Source: an uncultured Alistipes sp. (GTDB lineage: Bacteria > Bacteroidota > Bacteroidia > Bacteroidales > Rikenellaceae). Taken from it: a stretch of DNA of 64,000 nucleotides. The notes under the pieces were generated by a model. It searched no databases. It was not told where the DNA came from and worked only from the letters and a program-made list of their open reading frames with translations. Position 1 is the stretch's first letter; every line of letters begins with the position of its first letter. The stretch lies in NCBI GenBank assembly GCA_900544265.1, contig UQUQ01000004.1:67658-131657 (forward strand), read 5' to 3'. Positions 17,850-26,275 of this stretch are shown in pieces. The position numbers and the translations under genes were made by a program.

Positions 17850-19880
17850 ATGAAACGATACATGCTGCTTCTGCTGCTCGCGGCCGCAAGCTCGATGGCC
17901 GCCGCGCGCGAGGTCATCCCCCTGAACGAGGGGTGGCGGTTCTTCTTCAAATCGGAAAACACCAGCGACAACGCCCGCCACGTCACCCTGCCCCACACCT
18001 GGGACACCGACCCGCTCGCCGAAGGATCGCTGCTCGAAACCACGGGAAACTACCAGAACGACATCTACATCCCGGTGGAATGGGCCTCGCGCCGCCTCTT
18101 CGTCCGCTTCTACGGCGTGCAGACGGTCGCCGACCTGTTCGTCAACGGCTCACACGCCGGGACGCACTGCGGCGCCGGCACGGCCTTCACGTTCGAGATC
18201 ACGGACAAGGTGCGCTTCGGCACCGACAACGCCCTGCGCATGGTCGTAAGCAACAGCTACCGCAACGACGTGCTGCCCACGTCGACGGACATGAACCTCT
18301 ACGGCGGCATCTTCCGCCCGGCGGAGCTCATCGTCACCGACCGCACGGCCGTCTCGCCCCTCTATTTCGGATCGGAAGGGGTGCTCGTGCACCCCACCGT
18401 CGTGAACGGCGACCGCGCCGAAGGGCAGGTGGAGGTACACCTCACCTCGAAGGGCGAGAGCAGCTGCACGCTGACGCTCGGCATCACGGCCCCCGACGGG
18501 GAGTCCGTCTTCTCAAAACGGCAGCGCGTGCGGCTCGACGGCAAGCCCCTCTTCGTCCCCTTTGCCATCGAGCACCCGGCGCTGTGGAGCCCCGATTCGC
18601 CGTCGCTCTACACCGTGACGGTCACGCTCGGCGAGGAGCAGGCGACCGACAGCGTCGCCGTCCGCACGGGATTCCGCTCGATCGCCGTCACCCCCGGCGG
18701 GGGCCTCGCGATCAACGGCGTGCGCACGCCCGTGCACGGCGTCGACCTCTACCACGACAACACCGTTGCGGGCGGACTGCTCACGCGGCAGGACTGCGAC
18801 GCCGACCTGGCCCGCCTGCTCGACCTCGGGGCCAACGCCCTGCGTTCGGCCGTCCAGCCGCACGACAAATACCTCTACGACCGCTGCGACGAGCTCGGCC
18901 TGCTCGTATGGATCGACCTGCCGCTGCACCGCGCCCCCTTCCTCGGGGATGTGGCCTACTACGCCACGCCGCAGTTCGAGCAGAACGGACTGCAGCAGCT
19001 GCAGGAGATCATCGCCCAGCACATGAACCACCCCTCGGTGGTGATGTGGGGGCTCTTCTCGAGGCTCTGGAACCGCGGCGACAGCGCCGTGCCCTACGTG
19101 CGGAGGCTCCACGACACGGCCCGCGCGATGGACCCCTCGCGGCCGACGGTGGCGTGCAGCGACCAGGACGGCGAGATCAACTTCATCACCGACCTGATCG
19201 TCTGGCGGCAGAGCGTAGGCTGGGAGCGCGGCTCAACCGACGACGTGAAGGTCTGGCGCGACCTGCTGCAGAAGAACTGGTCGCACCTGCGCTCGGGCGT
19301 CGCCTACGGCGGCAGCGGGTTCATCGGCCACAGAAGCTACACGGCCCACGCGGCGCCGCGCGAGAACTGGATGCCCGAGGAGAACCAGACGCGCTTCCAC
19401 GAGGAGTATGCCCGCAACCTGCAGAACGATTCGCTCTTCTGGGGCACGTGGATCGCCACGCTGTTCGATTACGGCTCGGCGCGCCGCCCCTACGGCATCA
19501 ACGGCGAGGGGCTCGTGACCATCGACCGCCGCACGTGCAAGGATGCCTACTACCTCTACCGGGCGATGTGGAACAGACGGGAGCCGACGCTCCACCTGGT
19601 CGACAAGCGGCGGCGTCTGCGCGACCAGACGCGGCAGGCCTTCCGCGTCTATTCGTCCGCGGGGCTGCCCACGCTCGTCGTCGGGCGGGATACGGTCGCC
19701 ATGACGGAGTATGCGCCGTGCCAGTACCGCTCGGACAGCGTTTCGGTCATGGGGAGCGTTCCGGTGCGGGTATATGCCGGCGGGCTTGCGGACAGCGTCA
19801 CGCTCCGTATCGGCAACGTTCTAAAACCGCGATGGATGCAGGCCCCTCTGCAAATAAAAGGTCTGCAAAAGACAAATTAG
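17850..19880 (+). CDS. GH2-like protein lacking catalytic residues (probable pseudoenzyme)
   Basis: A 676-residue secreted protein (signal MKRYMLLLLLAAASSMAAA) with the full GH2 beta-galactosidase layout: sugar-binding jelly roll (about 20-190), Ig-like domain (about 195-300), TIM barrel (about 305-600). Framing motifs are intact: GVDLYHDNTV, LGANALR, NHPSVVMWGLF, DLIVW, YGINGEGLVTIDRR. The active site is not. GLFNEL, which carries the acid/base Glu, reads GLFSRL here (S404, R405). ISEYGAG, which carries the nucleophile, aligns with GVAYGGS (A485). AHYP, with a substrate-binding His, reads AVQP (V335, Q336), and the VWNMFDF-like segment reads IATLFDY. The frame is open and codon use is normal, so this is not a decayed gene but perhaps a binding or scaffold protein. 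The 3' end overlaps the convergent wbqC-like gene by 83 bp. Confidence 0.85.
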   Translation: MKRYMLLLLLAAASSMAAAREVIPLNEGWRFFFKSENTSDNARHVTLPHTWDTDPLAEGSLLETTGNYQNDIYIPVEWASRRLFVRFYGVQTVADLFVNGSHAGTHCGAGTAFTFEITDKVRFGTDNALRMVVSNSYRNDVLPTSTDMNLYGGIFRPAELIVTDRTAVSPLYFGSEGVLVHPTVVNGDRAEGQVEVHLTSKGESSCTLTLGITAPDGESVFSKRQRVRLDGKPLFVPFAIEHPALWSPDSPSLYTVTVTLGEEQATDSVAVRTGFRSIAVTPGGGLAINGVRTPVHGVDLYHDNTVAGGLLTRQDCDADLARLLDLGANALRSAVQPHDKYLYDRCDELGLLVWIDLPLHRAPFLGDVAYYATPQFEQNGLQQLQEIIAQHMNHPSVVMWGLFSRLWNRGDSAVPYVRRLHDTARAMDPSRPTVACSDQDGEINFITDLIVWRQSVGWERGSTDDVKVWRDLLQKNWSHLRSGVAYGGSGFIGHRSYTAHAAPRENWMPEENQTRFHEEYARNLQNDSLFWGTWIATLFDYGSARRPYGINGEGLVTIDRRTCKDAYYLYRAMWNRREPTLHLVDKRRRLRDQTRQAFRVYSSAGLPTLVVGRDTVAMTEYAPCQYRSDSVSVMGSVPVRVYAGGLADSVTLRIGNVLKPRWMQAPLQIKGLQKTN

Positions 19881-20403
19881 GCTGAAAGGGCAGGCGGTCG
19901 GAAAAGACCTGCACGTAGGGCTCGGCGACGAACGCCGGGCCCTCCCTGCGTTTGGGCCGCAGGTCGCGGTCGCCGGGCGCCGCCTCGATGTAGCGCTCCG
20001 ATACGGCAGGCATCGCGATGCCCGCCAGCGAGCACAGCAGCTCGGTGAGCTGCAGGTCGTAGTCGCAGAGAAACTCCCACCGCCCGCGGTAGAAGGGCTC
20101 GAACCGCCCGGCATAGAAATCGAAGTAGGGCGACCCCCTGTAGGAGGACACAAGGGCACCCCAGTGCTGGTGCTGCCAGCGCTTGGAGTAGTCGAGACGC
20201 ATGTCGCGCATCGGCTGGCGGGGCCGGTCGGCATGGCGCACCTGCACGGTGAGCTCCATGACGCCGTCGGTGGCCAGGATCCGCGCGCGGTTGCGCTCCG
20301 AGCGCTTGATGAAGTGCTCGCCGAGGTCGATCAGGCAGTCGCCGCGGAGCAGCTCCGCGAAGTAGGCGACCGAAGGGAGGTAAGCGGCGGGGAGGATCGT
20401 CAT
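19798..20403 (-). CDS. WbqC family protein
   Basis: A 201-residue protein of the WbqC-like family. It begins ILPAAYLPSVAYFAELL, has the family's LDYSKRWQHQHWGALVSSYRGSPYFDFYA core (in parts: DYSKRWQHQHW, SSYRGSPYFDFYA), and ends with LPFQPNLSFADLLFAEGP, the usual C-terminal signature. In O-antigen loci WbqC was suggested to take part in amino-sugar synthesis, but the biochemical role is not known. It is 12 bp downstream of ispG and probably co-transcribed with it. Its last 83 bp overlap the convergent GH2-like gene. Confidence 0.85.
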   Translation of the reverse strand: MTILPAAYLPSVAYFAELLRGDCLIDLGEHFIKRSERNRARILATDGVMELTVQVRHADRPRQPMRDMRLDYSKRWQHQHWGALVSSYRGSPYFDFYAGRFEPFYRGRWEFLCDYDLQLTELLCSLAGIAMPAVSERYIEAAPGDRDLRPKRREGPAFVAEPYVQVFSDRLPFQPNLSFADLLFAEGPASIAVLERCRYGA

Positions 20404-20415
20404 GGCCGGAGCGGA

Positions 20416-21909
20416 TCAGACTTCGGGATCGACCCAGTCGCCGTGGGCGCGGATCAGTTCGACGAGGCGGTCGAGCGCCTCCTCCTGCGGAATGTTGCGC
20501 GCGACGACCTCGCGTCCCCTGTAGAGGGTGATGCGGCCCGGGCCCGCCCCCACGTAGCCGTAGTCGGCATCGGCCATCTCGCCCGGACCGTTGACGATGC
20601 AGCCCATGACGCCGATCTTCAGGTTCTTCAGGTGCGACGTGCGGGACTTGATCGCCGCCAAGGTCCGCTCGATGTCGTAGAGCGTGCGGCCGCACGACGG
20701 GCAGGCGATGTATTCGGTGTGCGAGAAGCGCACGCGCGCCGCCTGGAGGATCATCAGCTCCACGTCGCGGATCGCCGCGGCGTCGTGGCCCGGAGCGTCG
20801 ATCCAGATGCCGTCGGCCAATCCGTCGAGGAAGAGCACCCCCAGGTCGGCGGCCGCCTTCACGGCCAGCCGCTCGAGCGACGCCTCCTCGTAGCGGCGCT
20901 TCACGACGACGGGCTCGTCCGCCCGGTCGAGGTTCAGGATCGCGGCCCGCAGTTCGGCCGTCGGGTTGCCCGAGAGGGCCTCGATGACGCGGAAGCCCTC
21001 GTGCGGCTCGTCGTGCGTGACGGGCACGGCAACCTGCGAGCGGCGGCGGAAGACGTAGGGCGAGTAGCGCTCGGGATGCCGCACGGGGAACACGCCCGGG
21101 CGGTCGGCGAGGTGCTCGACGAGCAGCCGCGCGACGGGGATCTCGTTTTCGGGCGCCTCGGTCAGCGAGACGCGGATCGTGTCACCGATGCCGTCGCAGA
21201 GCAGTGCCCCGATGCCCACGGCGCTCTTGATGCGCCCCTCGAGGCCGTTTCCGGCCTCGGTGACCCCGAGGTGGATCGGGTAGTTCATCCCCTCGGCCTC
21301 CATCGCTGCCACGAGCTGCCGGTAGGCCGAGACCATCACGCGCGTGTTGCTCGACTTCATCGAGACGACCACCTGGTCGAACGCCCGCTCGCGGCACACG
21401 CGCAGGAACTCCATGGCCGAGACGACCATCCCCTCGGGCGTATCGCCGTAGCGGTCGAAGACCCGCCGGGCGAGCGACCCGTGGTTGACGCCGATGCGCA
21501 GCGCCACGCCGCGCTCGCGGCACTGCTCGATGAGGGCCTCCAGCTCGCCGTGCTCCGTGCGGTAGTTGCCCGGGTTGATGCGCACCTTGTCGACGTACTT
21601 CGCCGCGATGGCCGCAACCTCCGGAACGAAGTGAATGTCGGCCACGATGGCCGTGCGGAAACCGTCGCTGCGCAGCTGCCGCACGATGTTGGCGAGATTC
21701 TCGCCCTCGCGGCGCCCCTGAGCCGTGAGGCGCACGATCGGGCCGCCCGCGCGGTCGATGCGCTCGATCTGCGCGACGCTCGCCGCCGTATCGTTCGTGT
21801 CGGTATTGGTCATCGACTGCACGGCCACGGGGTTTCCCGCGCCGATGCACACGCATCCGATGCGCACCTCGCACGTCGGACGCCGCTGGAATTTCGTCAG
21901 GTCTGTCAT
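20416..21909 (-). CDS. ispG: 4-Hydroxy-3-methylbut-2-enyl diphosphate synthase (IspG/GcpE)
   Basis: A 497-residue Fe4S4 enzyme of the MEP isoprenoid pathway, converting MEcPP to HMBPP. The N-terminal TIM barrel is clear: GAGNPVAVQSMTNTDTNDT, VADIHFVPEV, KVRINPGNY, GVNHGSL, IHLGVTEAG. The C-terminal half holds the cluster ligands: ACPSCGRT (two Cys) and GVMGCIVNGPGEM (third Cys). A central insert (about residues 270-385) marks the larger bacterial/plastid form with an extra domain, although at 497 residues it is shorter than the roughly 600-residue versions I know from other Bacteroidetes. Start MTDLTKFQRRPT is favoured by the -7 box 40 bp upstream. First gene of an operon with wbqC. Confidence 0.96.
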   Translation of the reverse strand: MTDLTKFQRRPTCEVRIGCVCIGAGNPVAVQSMTNTDTNDTAASVAQIERIDRAGGPIVRLTAQGRREGENLANIVRQLRSDGFRTAIVADIHFVPEVAAIAAKYVDKVRINPGNYRTEHGELEALIEQCRERGVALRIGVNHGSLARRVFDRYGDTPEGMVVSAMEFLRVCRERAFDQVVVSMKSSNTRVMVSAYRQLVAAMEAEGMNYPIHLGVTEAGNGLEGRIKSAVGIGALLCDGIGDTIRVSLTEAPENEIPVARLLVEHLADRPGVFPVRHPERYSPYVFRRRSQVAVPVTHDEPHEGFRVIEALSGNPTAELRAAILNLDRADEPVVVKRRYEEASLERLAVKAAADLGVLFLDGLADGIWIDAPGHDAAAIRDVELMILQAARVRFSHTEYIACPSCGRTLYDIERTLAAIKSRTSHLKNLKIGVMGCIVNGPGEMADADYGYVGAGPGRITLYRGREVVARNIPQEEALDRLVELIRAHGDWVDPEV

Positions 21910-21949
21910 GTCGTCTCCGGGTTTCGGAGCCCGCCGGGGCTCCGTACCG

Positions 21950-21957
21950 CAAAGATA
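21950..21957 (-). promoter_or_regulatory. -7 promoter box for ispG
   Basis: Minus strand TATCTTTG, an exact match 40 bp upstream of the ispG ATG. A TTTG lies 23 bp further upstream, slightly far for the -33 box. Confidence 0.65.
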
Positions 21958-22000
21958 GCCCGAATTCCGCGAAAAAGTTGCAAACCGGATGATTTTTCGG

Positions 22001-22008
22001 TATATTTA
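22001..22008 (+). promoter_or_regulatory. -7-like box for the small lipoprotein
   Basis: TATATTTA, one mismatch from TAnnTTTG, 30 bp upstream of the ATG at 22039. Confidence 0.4.
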
Positions 22009-22038
22009 CACACGCAACCACCCCGAAATCCGATCCTT

Positions 22039-22302
22039 ATGAAACGCAGATTCATGCTGTTCCTGCTCTCGGCGCTCGGCTTCACGACCGCCTGCGAGAA
22101 TGAAGACAAGGGCACCGTCTGCATGTACGGCACCCCGCTGATCGACTTTGAACTTCAGGGTTCCGTCACCGACCAGAAGGGCAGCCCGATCCCGGGCATC
22201 GAGGACCGCACGGGTGAGGCTTCGGGCAGCTGGAACCGGGGATCGTTCGCCCGTTCGGGCGTCGATGCGTCGCTTCCGGCAAAGACAGAAGAAGAGCAAT
22301 AG
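22039..22302 (+). CDS. Short lipoprotein resembling radical SAM-associated lipoproteins, probably truncated
   Basis: An 87-residue predicted lipoprotein: signal MKRRFMLFLLSALGFTTAC with lipobox Cys at 19, then ENEDKGTVCMYGTPLIDFELQGSVTDQKGSPIPGI in the mature part (MYGTP and SVTDQKGSPIPGI are the diagnostic pieces). The MYG.P...F...G.VTD..G.PI.GI pattern is that of Bacteroidetes lipoproteins encoded next to a radical SAM enzyme. Those usually continue for about another 60-80 residues of carboxypeptidase-regulatory-like fold. Here the sequence after GIED becomes low-complexity (SGSWNRGSFARSGVD) and stops, and no radical SAM gene is adjacent. It may be a frameshifted remnant or a shortened orphan. 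The family call is from memory of the pattern. Confidence 0.5.
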   Translation: MKRRFMLFLLSALGFTTACENEDKGTVCMYGTPLIDFELQGSVTDQKGSPIPGIEDRTGEASGSWNRGSFARSGVDASLPAKTEEEQ

Positions 22303-22334
22303 GGAGCCGGTGATACGGATTGCCCGTTTTTTCG

Positions 22335-22342
22335 TATATTTG
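22335..22342 (+). promoter_or_regulatory. -7 promoter box for recG
   Basis: TATATTTG, an exact match. It ends four bases before the GTG at 22347, so the transcript would be leaderless or nearly so if that start is used. Confidence 0.6.
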
Positions 22343-22346
22343 CTCT

Positions 22347-24455
22347 GTGGATAACCTCAAGAGCGATATCAAGTACGTGGCGGGCGTCGGCGAGGCGCGT
22401 GCCCGGCTTCTGGACAAGGAGCTGGGCATCCGCACCGTGGGCGATCTGCTCGACCACTTTCCGTTTCGCTACATCGACCGCACGCGCGTCTACCGCATCG
22501 CCGAAATCACGGACGAGGCGCCCACGCTCGTGCAGCTGCGCGTCCGCGTGACCGGCACGGCCTACGCCGGGACGGGGCGCAAGCGCCGCTTCACGGTCTT
22601 CGTGCAGGATGCGACGGGGCAGGCCGAGCTCGTGTGGTTCCAGGGCATCAAGTGGATCGAGAAGCGCGTCGAGGTCGGACGCGAATACCTCGTCTTCGGA
22701 CGTCCGTCGTTCTACCGCGGCCAGCTCTCGATGGCCCACCCCGAGCTGGAGACCATGGAACAGTACCTCTCGCGCCGCGCCGAGAGCGGCATGCAGGGCA
22801 TCTACCCCTCGACCGAGCGCATCTCGACGATGTTCGGCACGAAGGGCATGTACCAGATCGTCTGCAACGCCTGGGCGCTGGTCCGCGGGCACATACCCGA
22901 CCCGCTGCCCGAGGAGATGCGCACACGCTACGGGCTCATCGCGCGCCACGACGCCTACTACAACATCCACTTCCCGCAGTCGCCCGAGCTGCTGCGGCAG
23001 GCGCAGTACCGACTGAAGTTCGACGAGCTGCTCGGCGTGCAGCTCAACGTACAGTCACGCCGCACGGCCCGCCTGGCGAAGGCCGACGGGTTCCGCTTCA
23101 CGCGCGTCGGCGACGCCTTCAACACCTTCTACAACGAGAAGCTCCCCTTCCCCTTGACCGGGGCGCAGAAGCGCGTGATCCGCGAAATACGGCAGGACAC
23201 CGCCACGGGGTATCAGATGAACCGCCTGCTGCAGGGCGACGTCGGCAGCGGCAAGACCCTCGTGGCGCTGATGTCGATGCTGCTGGCCGTCGACAACGGG
23301 TTTCAGGCCTGCATGATGGCCCCGACGGAGATCCTCGCCCGCCAGCACTTCGCCACCATCAGCCGCCTGCTCGACGGCATGCCGGTGCGCGTGGCCATTC
23401 TGACCGGCGCCTCGAAGGCGCGCGAGCGCCGCGAAGCGCTCGAAGGGATCGCCTCGGGCGAGGTCCACATCCTCATCGGCACCCACGCGCTGATCGAGGA
23501 GCGCGTGCGCTTCGCGAACCTCGGCTTCGTGGTCATCGACGAGCAGCACCGCTTCGGCGTCGAGCAGCGCGCCCGCCTCTGGACCAAGAACGAGCAGCCG
23601 CCCCACATCCTCGTGATGACCGCCACGCCGATCCCCCGCACGCTCGCCATGACCCTCTACGGCGACCTCGACGTCTCGGTCATCGACGAGCTGCCGCCGG
23701 GCCGCCGTCCGATCAGGACCTACCACTACACCGACGCCGCACGGCTCAAGCTCTTCGGCTTCATGCGGCAGCAGATCGCCCAGGGCCGCCAGGTCTACGT
23801 CGTCTACCCGCTCATCAAGGAGTCCGAGGCGATGGACTACAAGGACCTCACGGACGGCTACGAGGCCATCTCGCGCGACTTCCCGCTGCCCGACTACGTC
23901 ACGGCCATCTGCCACGGCAGGATGAAGCCCGCCGACAAGGAGGAGTCGATGCGCCAGTTCAAGGAGGGTGAGGCGCAGATTCTCGTCGCCACGTCGGTCA
24001 TCGAGGTGGGCGTCGACGTGCCGAACGCCACGGTCATGGTCATCGAGTCGGCCGAGCGCTTCGGCCTCTCGCAGCTGCACCAGCTGCGCGGCCGCGTAGG
24101 GCGCGGCGCGGCCCAGTCCTACTGCATCCTCATGTCCGGCGAGAAGCTCTCGCGCGAGGCCCGTGCGCGCCTCGAGGCGATGTGCGAGACGAACGACGGT
24201 TTCCGCCTCGCGGAGCTCGACCTCAAGCTGCGGGGCGCGGGCGACATCAACGGCACGCTGCAGAGCGGCATGGCGTTTGATCTGAAGATCGCCAATCCGA
24301 CGGCCGACGTGCAGGTGCTCACCCTGACGCGCGAAGCCGCCGCCGCGATTCTCGCCGCGGACCCCGCCCTCGCACAACCCGCACACGCGGGGCTGCGCGA
24401 GCTGCGCCGCCGCTATTCGGGCCGCGAAGAGCTCGATTTTTCCCGCATCTCGTAA
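22347..24455 (+). CDS. recG: ATP-dependent DNA helicase RecG
   Basis: A 702-residue superfamily 2 helicase that reverses stalled replication forks and branch-migrates Holliday junctions. N-terminal wedge/OB domain: IKYVAGVGEARARLL, VRVTGTA, YLVFGRPSFYRGQLSM. Helicase motifs: LLQGDVGSGKTLVAL (I), MAPTEILARQH (Ia), VVIDEQHRFGV (II, DEQH), VMTATPIPRTLAM (III), ICHGRMKPADKEESM (IV), LVATSVIEVGVDVPNA (V), QLHQLRGRVGRGAAQSYC (VI). Normal length. I chose GTG 22347 (V/MDNLKSDIKY) since a -7 box sits immediately upstream; a TTG at 22320 would lie inside or above the promoter. DUF3108 follows 44 bp downstream and is probably co-transcribed. Confidence 0.95.
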   Translation: MDNLKSDIKYVAGVGEARARLLDKELGIRTVGDLLDHFPFRYIDRTRVYRIAEITDEAPTLVQLRVRVTGTAYAGTGRKRRFTVFVQDATGQAELVWFQGIKWIEKRVEVGREYLVFGRPSFYRGQLSMAHPELETMEQYLSRRAESGMQGIYPSTERISTMFGTKGMYQIVCNAWALVRGHIPDPLPEEMRTRYGLIARHDAYYNIHFPQSPELLRQAQYRLKFDELLGVQLNVQSRRTARLAKADGFRFTRVGDAFNTFYNEKLPFPLTGAQKRVIREIRQDTATGYQMNRLLQGDVGSGKTLVALMSMLLAVDNGFQACMMAPTEILARQHFATISRLLDGMPVRVAILTGASKARERREALEGIASGEVHILIGTHALIEERVRFANLGFVVIDEQHRFGVEQRARLWTKNEQPPHILVMTATPIPRTLAMTLYGDLDVSVIDELPPGRRPIRTYHYTDAARLKLFGFMRQQIAQGRQVYVVYPLIKESEAMDYKDLTDGYEAISRDFPLPDYVTAICHGRMKPADKEESMRQFKEGEAQILVATSVIEVGVDVPNATVMVIESAERFGLSQLHQLRGRVGRGAAQSYCILMSGEKLSREARARLEAMCETNDGFRLAELDLKLRGAGDINGTLQSGMAFDLKIANPTADVQVLTLTREAAAAILAADPALAQPAHAGLRELRRRYSGREELDFSRIS

Positions 24456-24499
24456 TATTTCCGACCAACAACCCGTTAAAAATAAAGACCCCTCACCCC

Positions 24500-25297
24500 A
24501 TGAAACGACTTTTGCTCACCATACTCCTGCTCGCGGCGGCCCTGCCGCTCGCCGCCCAGCTCTACCATCCGGGCGAGAAGCTGCTCTACCGCGTCAGCTA
24601 CAAGGCCAAGATGTTCCCCAACACCGAAGTCGGGGCCGTCGAGGTGCTCACCTCGGCGGAGCGCACGAACGACCGCGATTTCTACAAGGTCGTCGGCGCG
24701 GGACGCACGCTGCCCACCTACCGCTGGTTCTTCAACATCGAGGACATCTACTCGGTATGGGTCGACACCCTGTCGCTGCGCCCCCAGCGCTTCGAAAGCG
24801 ACATCCGCGAAGGCGACTACACCTTCCAGAGCCACTACGTCTACGACTGGGAGGACTCGGTAATCTACACGCGCTGGCGCAGCCGCCAGAAGCCCGAGCG
24901 GCAAAAGCAGATGGCGCTGACCCCGGAGAGCATGGACCCCATCGCGCTCTTCTTCAACCTGCGGTCGGCCAATGCGGAGGATTTCCGCGTCGGCGAGCCC
25001 GCCACGCTGCAAATGGTCCTCCAGGACACAATCCGCCACCTGCGCTACCGCTACCTCGGCCGCGAGGAGAAGCGCATCCGCAACATGGGACGCTTCCGGA
25101 CGCTGAAGTTCGAGTGTCAGCTGGGCACCACCGAGGGGTACTCCTTCACCGACGGCACGGTCTTCACGATCTGGATCTCGGACGACCGCAACAAGATTCC
25201 GCTCTACATCGAGTCGCCGGTGCGCATCGGCAGCATCCAGGCCTACATTTCGGGCTACAAGGGGCTCAAATATCCGCTCGAGAGCCTGATAAAATGA
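24500..25297 (+). CDS. DUF3108 domain-containing secreted protein
   Basis: A 265-residue protein with a signal peptide (MKRLLLTILLLAAALPLAA / Q). The mature part begins LYHPGEKLLYRVSYKAKMFPNTEVG, the hallmark of DUF3108 (GE.L.Y.V.Y), and continues with alternating beta strands (FFNIEDIYSVWVDTLSLRPQ, YTFQSHYVYDW, FTIWISDDRNKIPLYIESP). The fold is thought to be LolA-like, with a hydrophobic groove, so a lipid or lipoprotein carrier role in the periplasm is possible but not shown. Follows recG; no strong promoter of its own is visible. Confidence 0.85.
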   Translation: MKRLLLTILLLAAALPLAAQLYHPGEKLLYRVSYKAKMFPNTEVGAVEVLTSAERTNDRDFYKVVGAGRTLPTYRWFFNIEDIYSVWVDTLSLRPQRFESDIREGDYTFQSHYVYDWEDSVIYTRWRSRQKPERQKQMALTPESMDPIALFFNLRSANAEDFRVGEPATLQMVLQDTIRHLRYRYLGREEKRIRNMGRFRTLKFECQLGTTEGYSFTDGTVFTIWISDDRNKIPLYIESPVRIGSIQAYISGYKGLKYPLESLIK

Positions 25298-25306
25298 AAA
25301 TTTGAT

Positions 25307-25314
25307 TATCTTTG
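25307..25314 (+). promoter_or_regulatory. -7 promoter box for the membrane coiled-coil protein
   Basis: TATCTTTG, an exact match, 18 bp upstream of the ATG at 25333. Confidence 0.6.
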
Positions 25315-25332
25315 CGAAAATTCGACAACCTT

Positions 25333-26268
25333 ATGGAAGAGAACAGACAGGGTTACGACCCCTCGGAATTCGAGGACGACGACTACGGCAGGCAGCCCGA
25401 AGCGGAGAAGTCCATCCGCGGATACCGCATCGTCATCATCATCCTCTCGGTGATTCTGGTGGCGCTGTCAATCCTCTATTTCAGCATTCACCGCCAGCAG
25501 ATGCTCGACAACGAGCTGCTGCAGGCCGACCGCGACTCGATCCAGAACGATCTGGGACGCCTGATGGCCGACTACGACAACCTGCGGGTCTCGAACGACT
25601 CGATCTCGGCCAGCCTCTCCGTCGAGCGCGAGCGCGCCGACTCGCTCATGACGCGCCTGAAGAAGGAGCGCTCGTGGAACCTCGCCAAGATCAAGCAGTA
25701 CGAACGCGAGGTGGGCACGCTGCGCACGGCCATGAAGGACTACATCCGGCAGATCGACTCGCTCAATACGCTCAACCAGAAACTTATCAGCGAAAACGTC
25801 TCCTACCGCAAGGAGATCTCCTCGGCCAACCTGCGCGCCGAGATGGCCGAAGAGAAGGCCGCCGAACTGGACAACAAGGTCAAGGTCGGCTCGGTGCTCC
25901 GCGCCCGCGACATCCGGCTCGAAGCGCTCAACGACCGCGGGAAGGCCGTGTCGCGCATCAAGAACGCCTCGCGCCTGCGCGTGGACTTCGTCCTCTCGGC
26001 CAACGAGCTGGCCATGCCCGGCAACAAGGCCATCTACCTGCGCATCATCTCGCCCGACGGCTACGTGCTGACCACCGAGGCGATGCCGTCGTTCGAGTAC
26101 GAAGGCGAGCGGCTCACCTACTCGGCCATGCGTGAGGTCGACTACCAGAACCAGGACCTCGAGGTGGGTATCTACTTCACCTCGTCGGGCTTCGCGGGAG
26201 GCACCTACCGCATGGAGCTCTACACCGAGGGCCGGCTGATCGGTCAGGCGCAGGTCGCCATGCGATAA
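25333..26268 (+). CDS. Single-pass membrane protein with long coiled coil
   Basis: A 311-residue protein: acidic cytoplasmic N-terminus (residues 1-35), one transmembrane helix (about 36-56, IVIIILSVILVALSILYFSI), then about 130 residues of coiled coil (NDLGRLMADYDNLRVSNDSI, LREVGTLRTAMKDYIRQI-like heptads) and a C-terminal beta domain (VDFVLSANELAMPGNKAIYLRI, SPDGYVL, GGTYRMELYTEGRLIGQ). This layout is widespread in Bacteroidales and is annotated as a hypothetical protein; a role in envelope organisation is plausible but unproven. Start chosen at ATG 25333 after the promoter box. Confidence 0.7.
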   Translation: MEENRQGYDPSEFEDDDYGRQPEAEKSIRGYRIVIIILSVILVALSILYFSIHRQQMLDNELLQADRDSIQNDLGRLMADYDNLRVSNDSISASLSVERERADSLMTRLKKERSWNLAKIKQYEREVGTLRTAMKDYIRQIDSLNTLNQKLISENVSYRKEISSANLRAEMAEEKAAELDNKVKVGSVLRARDIRLEALNDRGKAVSRIKNASRLRVDFVLSANELAMPGNKAIYLRIISPDGYVLTTEAMPSFEYEGERLTYSAMREVDYQNQDLEVGIYFTSSGFAGGTYRMELYTEGRLIGQAQVAMR

Positions 26269-26275
26269 ACCCCGC

